Assembly (NCBI GenBank): GCA_036351115.1
Contig: JAZBOL010000019.1
Coordinates: 1 to 56,384, forward strand
DNA length: 56,384 nt
Direction of reading: 5' to 3'
Source of the DNA: Marinihelvus sp036351115
GTDB lineage: Bacteria > Pseudomonadota > Gammaproteobacteria > Xanthomonadales > SZUA-36
The notes below the pieces were generated by a model, which was given only the letters and a program-made list of their open reading frames with translations, was not told where the DNA came from and did not search any database. Positions 8,573-16,633 of this stretch are shown piece by piece; within the stretch, counting starts at the first letter, position 1; every line of letters starts with the position of its first letter. A program made the translations under genes and the position numbers.

Positions 8573-9675
8573 GACGCTCCTCCTTTGACCGTCTGCAACA
8601 TTTCGCGGCGGCGGGTGCGATCCCGGAAGTCCCCCGCCAGCTGGCCACAGGCCGCGTCGATATCGTCGCCGCGGGTCTTGCGAACCGTCGCGATCAGGCC
8701 ACCCTCCCGGACGATGCGCTGGAACTCCTCGATCCGTTCCGGCGGTGAACACCGGTACGAGGTGCCGGGAAACGGGTTGAACGGTATCAGGTTCAGCTTG
8801 CTCGGCACCTTGCGCAGCAGCTTCACCAGCCGGCGCGCCTGCTCCGGGCTGTCGTTGACGCCGTCGAGCAGCGTGTACTCGAAGGTGATGGAGCGTTTTC
8901 GCTGGCCATCCAGGTAGTCCCGGCAGGCCGCCATGAGTTCGGCAATGGGGTACTTGCGGTTGAGCGGCACGATGTCGGTGCGAACCTCGTCTTCCGGGGC
9001 ATGCAGGGAGACTGCCAGGGCCACGTCCACCGCTTCCCGAAGCTCGGCGATGCCGGGCACCAGCCCGGCCGTGCTGACGGTCACGCGGCGCGACGCCAGG
9101 CCGAAACCCAGGTCGTCGCGCATGAGCCGAAGCGCCGGGATGACCGCGTCGAAATTCAGGAGCGGCTCGCCCATGCCCATCATCACCACGTTGGTGATGC
9201 GCCGTTCGCCGTTCCGTTCGTGGCCCAGCGCATGCGCGGCGAGCCACACCTGGCCGATGATCTCACCGGTGGTGAGGTTTCTCGCGAAACCCTGGGCGCC
9301 GGTCGAGCAGAACCGGCAATTCAGCGCGCAGCCCACCTGAGAGGACACGCACAGCGTGCCCCGGCCCGGTTCCGGGATGAAGACGGTTTCCACGGCATTG
9401 CCGCCCGGCAGGCCGATGAGCCACTTGACCGTGCCGTCGCGGGAAATGCGCTCGGAAACGATCTTCGGCGGCCTCAGCTCTGCCAGGCCGGCGAGCTTCT
9501 GGCGCAGGCCCTTGCCCAGATCCGTCATGTCCTCGAAATCGAGTACCTGGCGGTGGTACACCCAGCGCAGCACCTGCTCCGCGCGATAGGGTTTCTCGCC
9601 GATGGAGACGAAAAACTCGCGCAGGCCTTCCGGATCGAAATCCAGCAGGTTGATGAGGGTGCTTTCAGCGCTCAC
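8569..9675 (-). CDS. rlmN: dual-specificity 23S rRNA/tRNA adenine C2 methyltransferase RlmN
   Basis: Radical SAM enzyme that methylates A2503 of 23S rRNA and A37 of some tRNAs. The 368-residue product carries the iron-sulfur motif CALNCRFC, the flanking QVGCALNCRFCSTGAQGFARN block, and the C-terminal DIDAACGQLAGDF with the second catalytic cysteine. I chose the GTG at 9675 because it is preceded by AAGAGGA at good spacing and gives the usual N-terminus (SAESTLINLLDFDPEGLREFF). The frame stays open upstream to 9813, but that part is not family-like. It is the first gene of the overlapping rlmN-pilW-rodZ-hisS run, 49 bases after ndk. Confidence 0.96.
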   Translation of the reverse strand: MSAESTLINLLDFDPEGLREFFVSIGEKPYRAEQVLRWVYHRQVLDFEDMTDLGKGLRQKLAGLAELRPPKIVSERISRDGTVKWLIGLPGGNAVETVFIPEPGRGTLCVSSQVGCALNCRFCSTGAQGFARNLTTGEIIGQVWLAAHALGHERNGERRITNVVMMGMGEPLLNFDAVIPALRLMRDDLGFGLASRRVTVSTAGLVPGIAELREAVDVALAVSLHAPEDEVRTDIVPLNRKYPIAELMAACRDYLDGQRKRSITFEYTLLDGVNDSPEQARRLVKLLRKVPSKLNLIPFNPFPGTSYRCSPPERIEEFQRIVREGGLIATVRKTRGDDIDAACGQLAGDFRDRTRRREMLQTVKGGAS

Positions 9676-9724
9676 GGTGATGATCCTCTTTTTGCTGTAC
9701 CGGCAGGCACGCGACAAGGCGCGA

Positions 9725-10147
<423 letters not shown>

Positions 10148-10289
10148 GTTTGATTTACCTTATAAGTGATTGAATCTGAATTCGTATTTTTCTGTGGGAG
10201 CTGCCGGAGCCGCCTCCCGCCTAAACCCGTGAATTTTAGGGCCCTCGCCCGTTGACTGCAATGCCCGGCGGGTGGTGCAGGCCCCTGCC

Positions 10290-10319
10290 TTGACCGCCTT
10301 TCTCACGGCTACTTATGAT
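10290..10319 (+). promoter_or_regulatory. sigma-70-like promoter for the acyl-CoA dehydrogenase gene
   Basis: TTGACC (10290-10295) and TATGAT (10314-10319) are separated by 18 bases, a good match to the sigma-70 consensus. The predicted transcript would begin about 75 bases before the ATG at 10403. No clear operator was recognised nearby. Confidence 0.45.
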
Positions 10320-10402
10320 GCAGATGTCAGGTGTCGGCACGGTCAAGGCGCGGGTCACGGGACCTGCGCTCGCGTGCGCCGGCCCAGCCACGGGAAGCGC
10401 GT

Positions 10403-12883
10403 ATGACTGCCTTGTTCTTCGCCATCATCGTTTTGACACTGATGATCCTCGCCTACAACCGCGTGCCGCTGCTGGTCTGCGTCGGCATCCTGGCGGCCAT
10501 CACGGTCATCCTGACGGAGCAGCGCATCGTCTGGCCCACCCCCTCCTGGTTTCGCTGGACCTACGGCATTCTGACGGTCACGCTGCTCGGCTTCGGCATC
10601 AAGCCCCTGCGGCGCCTGCTGATCAGCAACCGCCTGCTGGGCCTTTACCGCAAGCTGCTTCCCCGCATGTCCAACACGGAGCGCGAGGCCCTCGAGGCCG
10701 GCACCGTGTGGTGGGAAGGCGATATTTTCAGCGGCCGTCCGCGTTGGCGGCGACTGCTTAAAACGCCCCGCCCCAGCCTGAGCGAACGGGAACAGGCGTT
10801 CATCGACGGGCCGGTGGAAACGCTGTGCCGCATGCTCAATGACTGGGAAATCTGCGACCACTACCGCAAGCTCCCCGATCCGATCTGGGACTTCATGAAG
10901 GAGCACCGCTTCTTCAGCATGATCATCCCGGAGGCATACGGGGGCCTGGGGTTCTCCGCCCAGGGCAATTCGGCGGTGGTCATGAAACTTGCGAGCCGCA
11001 ATTTGACGACGGCGGTGACGGTCATGGTGCCCAACTCCCTCGGACCGGGGGAACTGCTCATGCACTACGGCACGGACGAGCAGAAGGAGTATTACCTGCC
11101 ACGCCTTGCCCGCGGCGAGGAAATCCCCTGCTTCGCCCTGACCGGCATCAGCGCCGGCTCGGACGCGGCGAGCATGCCGGACGAGGGCATCGTGTGCATG
11201 GGCGAGCACGAGGGCCGGGAGGTGCTGGGCCTTCGCGTGAGCTGGAACAAACGCTACATCACCCTCGCCCCGGTGGCCACGGTGCTCGGCCTCGCCTTCC
11301 GGGCCAAGGACCCGGATGGTCTGCTCGGTGATACGGAAGATCTCGGCATCACCTGCGCCCTGATTCCGACCGACACCCCGGGGGTCGAAATCGGCAACCG
11401 GCACATGCCCATCGGCGCCGTGTTCCAGAACGGCCCGACCCGGGGCAAGGACGTCTTCATCCCCATGGACTGGGTCATCGGTGGCCGGGCCCGCATCGGC
11501 CAGGGCTGGCGCATGCTCATGCAGAGTCTCGCCGCCGGCCGCGCCATTTCCCTGCCGGCTCTCGGCACCGCCGGCGGCAAGATGTCCGCCCTGCTGACCG
11601 GGGCCTACGCGCGCATCCGCAAGCAATTCGGCGTACCCATCGGCAAATTCGAGGGCGTGCAGGAGCCGCTGGCGCGCATCGGCGGCAAGACCTACCGCAT
11701 GGACGCGGCACGGCTGCTGACGCTCGTGGCCCTGGACGAAGGGGAAAAACCCAGCGTCCTGTCAGCGATCCTCAAGTACCAGCTCACGGAGGGCAACCGG
11801 CAGACCCTGAACGACGCCATGGACGTGCACGGCGGCAAGGGCATCATCCAGGGACCCAACAACTACCTGGCGCACGCTTACACGGCGGTCCCCGTATCGA
11901 TCACCGTCGAGGGCGCCAACATCCTCACCCGCTCCCTGATCATCTTCGGCCAGGGCGCGATCCGCGCCCATCCCTGGCTGCTCAAGGAAATGGAAGCGGC
12001 CCAGGCGCCCGCCAGCACCCAGGCCCGACGCGATTTCGACAACGCGCTGTTCTCCCATGTCGGCCACATCATCAGCAATGCCGTGCGCGCATTCATGCTG
12101 GCGGTGACGGGCGGATTCGCCACGCGCGCGCCGGTCCGGGGAGCAACTGCCCGTTATTTCCGGCAGGTCACGCGACTCAGCGCCGCCTTCGCGCTCGTGG
12201 CGGATGGTGTGCTCCTGACCCTGGGCGGTAAATTCAAGTTCAAGGAGACCCTGTCCGGTCGCTTCGCCGACGTCCTGATCCACCTGTATCTCGTGAGCGC
12301 CTGCCTGAAACGGTTCGAGGACGACGGCCGCCCCGAGGAGGACCTGCCGCTGCTGTCCTGGGCCGTCGAGGACAGCCTTCACACGGTGCAGGAGCGCCTC
12401 ATCGCGATCCTGGAAAATTTTCCCGTGCCGGTGCTGGGCGGCCTGTTGCGTGTCATCGTATTCCCGCTCGGCCGCTCTTACACACCGCCCTCGGATCAGA
12501 CCATGCAGGCGGTGGCGGAACTTCTCCAGTCGGAAAACGCCAGCCGCGACCGCGTAACCGCCGGCGTCTTCCTGTCCGACGCCGACGACGCCACGGGGCG
12601 GGTCGCCGCCGCGTTCCATCTCGTGCTCGAATCCGCCGAGGCGGAGACCGCGATTCGCAACGCCACCGGCGAGGTCGTTTCCGTGGACAACTACGAACGG
12701 CTCGTCAAACGGGCCGTCGAGAGCGGCGTCATCAACGAGGAACAGGCTTCCCTGGTTCGCCTGGCCCAGGAGGCCGCGGCGCGGGTCATCAACGTCGATG
12801 ATTTCCCGAAATCCCACATCGAGGGTTTCGAGAAACCGGCTTTCCGGCCGGCGGTGCGCAAACCGCGGCAGAAAACGGCCTGA
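10403..12883 (+). CDS. fadE: FadE-type acyl-CoA dehydrogenase
   Basis: Flavoprotein for the first step of fatty-acid beta-oxidation, oxidising acyl-CoA to trans-2-enoyl-CoA. The 826-residue product matches the long FadE family (E. coli FadE is 814): two hydrophobic helices within the first 75 residues, a central acyl-CoA dehydrogenase core (IIPEAYGGLGFSAQGNSAVV, DVHGGKGIIQGPNNYL) and the FadE-specific C-terminal DUF1974 region. The ATG at 10403 opens the hydrophobic N-terminus directly; the frame is open 72 bases further up, but that part is Arg-rich and unlikely. It converges on a patatin gene 24 bases beyond its stop. Gene symbol is by family and length; paralogues are common. Confidence 0.9.
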   Translation: MTALFFAIIVLTLMILAYNRVPLLVCVGILAAITVILTEQRIVWPTPSWFRWTYGILTVTLLGFGIKPLRRLLISNRLLGLYRKLLPRMSNTEREALEAGTVWWEGDIFSGRPRWRRLLKTPRPSLSEREQAFIDGPVETLCRMLNDWEICDHYRKLPDPIWDFMKEHRFFSMIIPEAYGGLGFSAQGNSAVVMKLASRNLTTAVTVMVPNSLGPGELLMHYGTDEQKEYYLPRLARGEEIPCFALTGISAGSDAASMPDEGIVCMGEHEGREVLGLRVSWNKRYITLAPVATVLGLAFRAKDPDGLLGDTEDLGITCALIPTDTPGVEIGNRHMPIGAVFQNGPTRGKDVFIPMDWVIGGRARIGQGWRMLMQSLAAGRAISLPALGTAGGKMSALLTGAYARIRKQFGVPIGKFEGVQEPLARIGGKTYRMDAARLLTLVALDEGEKPSVLSAILKYQLTEGNRQTLNDAMDVHGGKGIIQGPNNYLAHAYTAVPVSITVEGANILTRSLIIFGQGAIRAHPWLLKEMEAAQAPASTQARRDFDNALFSHVGHIISNAVRAFMLAVTGGFATRAPVRGATARYFRQVTRLSAAFALVADGVLLTLGGKFKFKETLSGRFADVLIHLYLVSACLKRFEDDGRPEEDLPLLSWAVEDSLHTVQERLIAILENFPVPVLGGLLRVIVFPLGRSYTPPSDQTMQAVAELLQSENASRDRVTAGVFLSDADDATGRVAAAFHLVLESAEAETAIRNATGEVVSVDNYERLVKRAVESGVINEEQASLVRLAQEAAARVINVDDFPKSHIEGFEKPAFRPAVRKPRQKTA

Positions 12884-12907
12884 CGGGACCTCACCCGGCG
12901 CCCGTCC

Positions 12908-14086
12908 TCAGGCGGGGACGGCATCGGGGCGCGGGTCGTCGAAGAAGCGCCGCAGGTCCTTCGCCTGCGCCAGCCCGTCCTGGTAGCCCAGGTCGATCAG
13001 CGCCTGGCAGTAGGACGCCTCGAACATGAGATAGCTGGCCATGCGCCAGTCCCGCCCCCAGCCCCCCAGCGTACGCAGCAGCAGTTTCACGGTGCCGGGC
13101 AGGGAAGCCGCGTGCTCCGCGGTCAGGTCCCGGAGATCCCGGCTGGGCCGGATGACGAAGACGTCGAGCGGCCGCAGGGTCGACTGCACCCGCTGGTCGG
13201 GCGTCATGAGCGAGAGGGTGTCGTTGATGCGCTGCAGCCGGGCCAGGTCCGCCTGCAGCGTGTCCATGAACACCGTGTCGAGCAGGTAGCCGCCCACGGC
13301 CGCCGCACCGGGATACACCGGCGCCGAGGTCGGCGCAGGGTCCGGGTGCTCGTCCCGGGTGCCGATCACCAGCAGCCGGTCGGCGCCCAGGTGAATCGCG
13401 GGACTCAGGGGCGCTCCCATGCGCATGCCCCCGTCACCGTAGTATTCGCCGCCGATGCGTTCCGCGGGAAAGATCAGGGGCAGCGCCGCGGACGCCATGA
13501 CGTGGGCCACGTCGAGCCTGACCGCCTCGCCCGCGCGACGCGTCCGCTCCCAGGGCTCGAGGTCATGCCGGCCCTGGTAAAAGCTGATGGCGCTGGCGCG
13601 CGTGTAGGCGGAGGCGCTCACGGCCACGCCGCGCAGGAAACCGGCGTCGATCGCCTCTGGAAGTCGTTCCAGGCGCAGCTCACGCGCCAGCAGCTGTCGC
13701 AGGGGCGTGTTGTCGAGCAGGGAACGGGGCGCCACGGGCAGCAGTCCGCCCGAACCGAGCGCCAGGAGCCACCGCAGCGCAGCGGCGAGCACCGTGGGGA
13801 CATCGGTGCGGTAGATCGATGCGCAACGCAAGCCCGACCAGAAGCCCCGCAGGCGCCCGACGGCGTGCGCGAAATCCCCGGCGTGGCTGGCCAGCACCAC
13901 CGCGTTGACCGCCCCGGCCGACGTGCCGCAGATGATATCGAAGGGCGATCGCTTCGAAGATGATGGGCCGAGCACGTCGCTGACCGCTGCGAGCACGCCG
14001 ACCTGGTAGGCGCCCCGGGCGCCGCCCCCCGGCAGCACGAGTCCCGTTCGGCGCCCGGTGCCCGGCGGGCGCCCGCGCTCTCGCAC
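12908..14086 (-). CDS. patatin-like phospholipase
   Basis: Predicted serine lipid hydrolase with a Ser-Asp dyad. Visible motifs are the oxyanion loop GLVLPGGGARGAYQVGVL, the nucleophile elbow GTSAG (CGTSAGAVNA) and the aspartate motif GDGGMRMGAPLSPAI. The product is about 392 residues, with an extra C-terminal region of the kind seen in the proteobacterial DUF3734-containing patatins. I prefer the GTG at 14086, preceded by GGAAAGGG, which puts the glycine-rich loop near residue 20. A GTG at 14125 and a TTG at 14161 are in-frame alternatives. Substrate is unknown. It shares a 134-base divergent gap with phhB. Confidence 0.88.
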   Translation of the reverse strand: MRERGRPPGTGRRTGLVLPGGGARGAYQVGVLAAVSDVLGPSSSKRSPFDIICGTSAGAVNAVVLASHAGDFAHAVGRLRGFWSGLRCASIYRTDVPTVLAAALRWLLALGSGGLLPVAPRSLLDNTPLRQLLARELRLERLPEAIDAGFLRGVAVSASAYTRASAISFYQGRHDLEPWERTRRAGEAVRLDVAHVMASAALPLIFPAERIGGEYYGDGGMRMGAPLSPAIHLGADRLLVIGTRDEHPDPAPTSAPVYPGAAAVGGYLLDTVFMDTLQADLARLQRINDTLSLMTPDQRVQSTLRPLDVFVIRPSRDLRDLTAEHAASLPGTVKLLLRTLGGWGRDWRMASYLMFEASYCQALIDLGYQDGLAQAKDLRRFFDDPRPDAVPA

Positions 14087-14170
14087 CCCGCCCTTTCCGT
14101 GTAGCTGGTTCGTGATTTCCGACACGTCCTGAACGTTACGGCGCTGACCGCCGGAGAGCAAGATGCTCGC

Positions 14171-14179
14171 TGCTATACT
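14171..14179 (+). promoter_or_regulatory. extended -10 promoter element for phhB
   Basis: TGCTATACT is an extended -10 box (TGn before TATACT). No convincing -35 is seen at 17 bases. It lies about 40 bases ahead of the phhB ATG, in the divergent gap with the patatin gene. Confidence 0.4.
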
Positions 14180-14220
14180 CGAACTCTCCAGGGAGGGAAC
14201 CCCGGCACGAGCTTCGAATC

Positions 14221-14592
14221 ATGACCACGCAGCGCGAAACCACGCTCGACGAACGCACCTGCCGACCCTGTGAAGGCGGCATCGACCCCCTTGCCGCGAC
14301 GCGGGTTGCGCGGCTCCTCCCCCAGGTGCCCGGCTGGTCGGTAAGCGCGGACGGAACGACCCTGACCCGCCGCTTCGAATTCGACACCTTCCCCCGGAAC
14401 CTGGCCTTCATCAACGCCCTCGCGTGGCTCGCGAACCGCCAGGGGCATCATCCCGACTTCACCGCCTCGGCCTACCATTGCACCGTGAATTTCACGACCC
14501 ACGCCATCGGCGGCCTGTCGGAAAACGATTTCATCTGCGCCGCCCGGCTCAACGCCATTGCAGAGACCACGCCTGCGGAGACCACGCCATGA
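14221..14592 (+). CDS. phhB: pterin-4a-carbinolamine dehydratase
   Basis: Dehydrates 4a-hydroxytetrahydrobiopterin to recycle the pterin cofactor of aromatic amino-acid hydroxylases. The 123-residue product has the family signature around the active-site histidines (NRQGHHPDF, YHCTVNFTTHAIGGLSENDF). Length is normal. No phenylalanine hydroxylase gene (phhA) is next to it in this window. It is followed ten bases later by the MoxR gene, so the two may share a transcript by chance of position rather than function. Confidence 0.93.
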   Translation: MTTQRETTLDERTCRPCEGGIDPLAATRVARLLPQVPGWSVSADGTTLTRRFEFDTFPRNLAFINALAWLANRQGHHPDFTASAYHCTVNFTTHAIGGLSENDFICAARLNAIAETTPAETTP

Positions 14593-14602
14593 GAAGGCCG
14601 AC

Positions 14603-15571
14603 ATGACGACCCTGGACGCCAAGGCCGAGCCTCTCGTGACCGGCGACCCCGCACAGCGACGCGATCACCTCGCCGATGCCATGACCCAGGTGAACGGCAT
14701 TCTCCTCGGCAAGGAATCGCAGGTCGAACTCGCCTTCGCCTGCCTCCTGGCCCGGGGCCACCTGCTCATCGAGGACCTGCCCGGGGTGGGCAAAACCACT
14801 CTCTCCCACGCCCTGGCGACGTCCCTGGGCGCCGGCTATCAGCGCATCCAGTTCACTTCGGATCTCATGCCGGCGGACATTCTCGGCGTGTCGATCTACC
14901 GGCGGGACCAGGAAGCCTTCGAGTTTCATCCCGGACCCATCTTCGCGGATCTGGTCCTGGCGGACGAAGTGAACCGCGCGACGCCGAAGACCCAGAGCGC
15001 CCTGCTCGAAGCGATGGCGGAAGGCCAGGTGACGGTCGAGGGTCAGACCCACGCGCTTCCGGACCCGTTTTTCGTCATCGCGACACAGAACCCGGTGGAC
15101 CTGGTGGGCACCTTTCCCCTGCCGGATTCGCAGCTGGACCGCTTTCTGCTGAGCATCAGCCTGGGATTCCCGGATCCGGAGGTCGAGCGGCAATTGCTCA
15201 TGAGCGAAGACCGTTCCAAGCTGCTGAAACGGGCCGAACCCCGTTTGTCCCTCGAGGAATTACGCGCCCTGCAGGCAGACTGTGAACGGGTCCACGTCAG
15301 CGAACCCCTGCTGGCCTACGTCCAGGCCCTGCTCGCGGAAACCCGCAACAGCCGGTGGTTCGAAATCGGTCTGTCGCCGCGCGCCGGCCTGGCCCTGTTG
15401 CGCTGCGCCCGGGCGCACGCCTTCCTGCAGGGACGCGACTTCGTCGCGCCGGAAGACATCAAGGCCGTTTTCCCGGGCCTGGCCCGGCACCGGATGACCG
15501 TGAGCCACGGTCTCGAGGCCAGCGTCGAGGACCAGGTCACCAGCCTGCTCGAACAGGTCGCCCTGCCCTGA
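14603..15571 (+). CDS. MoxR family AAA+ ATPase
   Basis: Predicted chaperone-like ATPase of the MoxR family. The 322-residue product has Walker A (DLPGVGKTTL), Walker B (LVLADEVNRATPKTQSALLEAM), sensor ATQNPVDLVGTFPLPDSQLDRF and a C-terminal lid domain. The ATG at 14603 follows GAGAAGGCC at good spacing; an upstream extension of the frame is Arg-rich and rejected. It forms a trio with the DUF58 and transglutaminase genes that follow, a very common arrangement in proteobacteria whose exact role is unsettled. Confidence 0.93.
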   Translation: MTTLDAKAEPLVTGDPAQRRDHLADAMTQVNGILLGKESQVELAFACLLARGHLLIEDLPGVGKTTLSHALATSLGAGYQRIQFTSDLMPADILGVSIYRRDQEAFEFHPGPIFADLVLADEVNRATPKTQSALLEAMAEGQVTVEGQTHALPDPFFVIATQNPVDLVGTFPLPDSQLDRFLLSISLGFPDPEVERQLLMSEDRSKLLKRAEPRLSLEELRALQADCERVHVSEPLLAYVQALLAETRNSRWFEIGLSPRAGLALLRCARAHAFLQGRDFVAPEDIKAVFPGLARHRMTVSHGLEASVEDQVTSLLEQVALP

Positions 15572-15589
15572 GCCGTCACGCGGTTTTGC

Positions 15590-16633
15590 ATGGCACGCAG
15601 CGTCGTCATCCCCTCTTCCCTGGCCGCCCCCAACGCGGCGGGGAAATCCGGCAGTCGCCTTGCCGCGCGCCTGCGCAAGCTGTGGCCCGGCGACGCCCTT
15701 CGCGACCGCGTCCTCGAACGGGTGCGTCGCCGCCGGGGATCGCAGGATCTGCCCTTTACCCTGGCCTACCGAAACATCTTCGTGCTGCCGACCTGGTTCG
15801 GCACGGGCTTTGGCCTCCTGCTGGTGCTCACGGCGCTCGGCGGGCTGAATTTCAATAACAACCTGGCCCTGCTGCTGGTCTTCGTCCTCGGTTCCCTGGC
15901 CCAGATGACCAACCTGCTGGCTTACCGAAACCTCACCGGCCTCACCCTAATGGCAATCCGCAGCGAACCGGTCTTCGCCGGCGACCCCCTGCACCTGCAG
16001 GTGCAGCTGAACAATCCGGATGACCGTTACCGCTATTCGCTGGAACTCGCCCTGGCGCGAGCGTCGACCGGCGACTGCCGGGACCTCGCCCCCGGCGCCC
16101 AGGACACGTTTCGACTTTCCCTGGCCACGGAGCGCCGTGGCTGGCTCGCGGTGCCGCCCCTGCGCCTGCAGACGCGCTATCCCCTGGCCGTGTTCCACGT
16201 GTGGTCCTGGCTGTTTCCGGAACAGCGCTGTCTCGTTTATCCCGTCCCGGCGAAAAACCCGCCCCCGCTGCCGGCCTCGGGCGATGGCCGCTCCGGGTCA
16301 GCGCGCCGCGGTGCGGGCGACCAGGTCTACGGCCTGCGTAACTACCGGCCGGGTGACACCCTGAAACACATCGCCTGGCGAACCAGCGCGCGCCACGACC
16401 AGCTCTACACCAAGCAGATGGAAACGCCGCAGGAAGCCTCCTGCGTCCTCGACTTCAACCGCCTCGAAGGCCGGGACACGGAAGAGCGACTTTCCGTCCT
16501 GACCGCCTGGGTGCTCATGGCGGAACACCGCACCCTGCCGTACCGGCTCGTGCTGCCCGGAAAAACCCTGCCCGCCGACTCGGGGCCCGCGCACCGCGCC
16601 GCCTGCCTCGAAGCACTCGCGCTGTTTGATTGA
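15590..16633 (+). CDS. DUF58 domain membrane protein
   Basis: Membrane protein usually encoded with MoxR and a transglutaminase. The 347-residue product has a basic N-terminus, two hydrophobic helices at about 62-105, and a DUF58 domain whose signature is VYGLRNYRPGDTLKHIAWR, a vWA-like fold by family knowledge. Its TGA shares one base with the ATG of the next gene. Length is normal. Confidence 0.9.
   Translation: MARSVVIPSSLAAPNAAGKSGSRLAARLRKLWPGDALRDRVLERVRRRRGSQDLPFTLAYRNIFVLPTWFGTGFGLLLVLTALGGLNFNNNLALLLVFVLGSLAQMTNLLAYRNLTGLTLMAIRSEPVFAGDPLHLQVQLNNPDDRYRYSLELALARASTGDCRDLAPGAQDTFRLSLATERRGWLAVPPLRLQTRYPLAVFHVWSWLFPEQRCLVYPVPAKNPPPLPASGDGRSGSARRGAGDQVYGLRNYRPGDTLKHIAWRTSARHDQLYTKQMETPQEASCVLDFNRLEGRDTEERLSVLTAWVLMAEHRTLPYRLVLPGKTLPADSGPAHRAACLEALALFD

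Noticed and set aside
8573..9247. Long upstream extension of the pilW frame
   Set aside because: It overlaps rlmN in another frame and is Arg/Gly/Pro-rich; the GTG at 8572 gives a proper lipoprotein signal.
10159..10164. TATAAG on the minus strand as an ndk -10
   Set aside because: It is only about 12 bases before the GTG start and would overlap the ribosome binding site.
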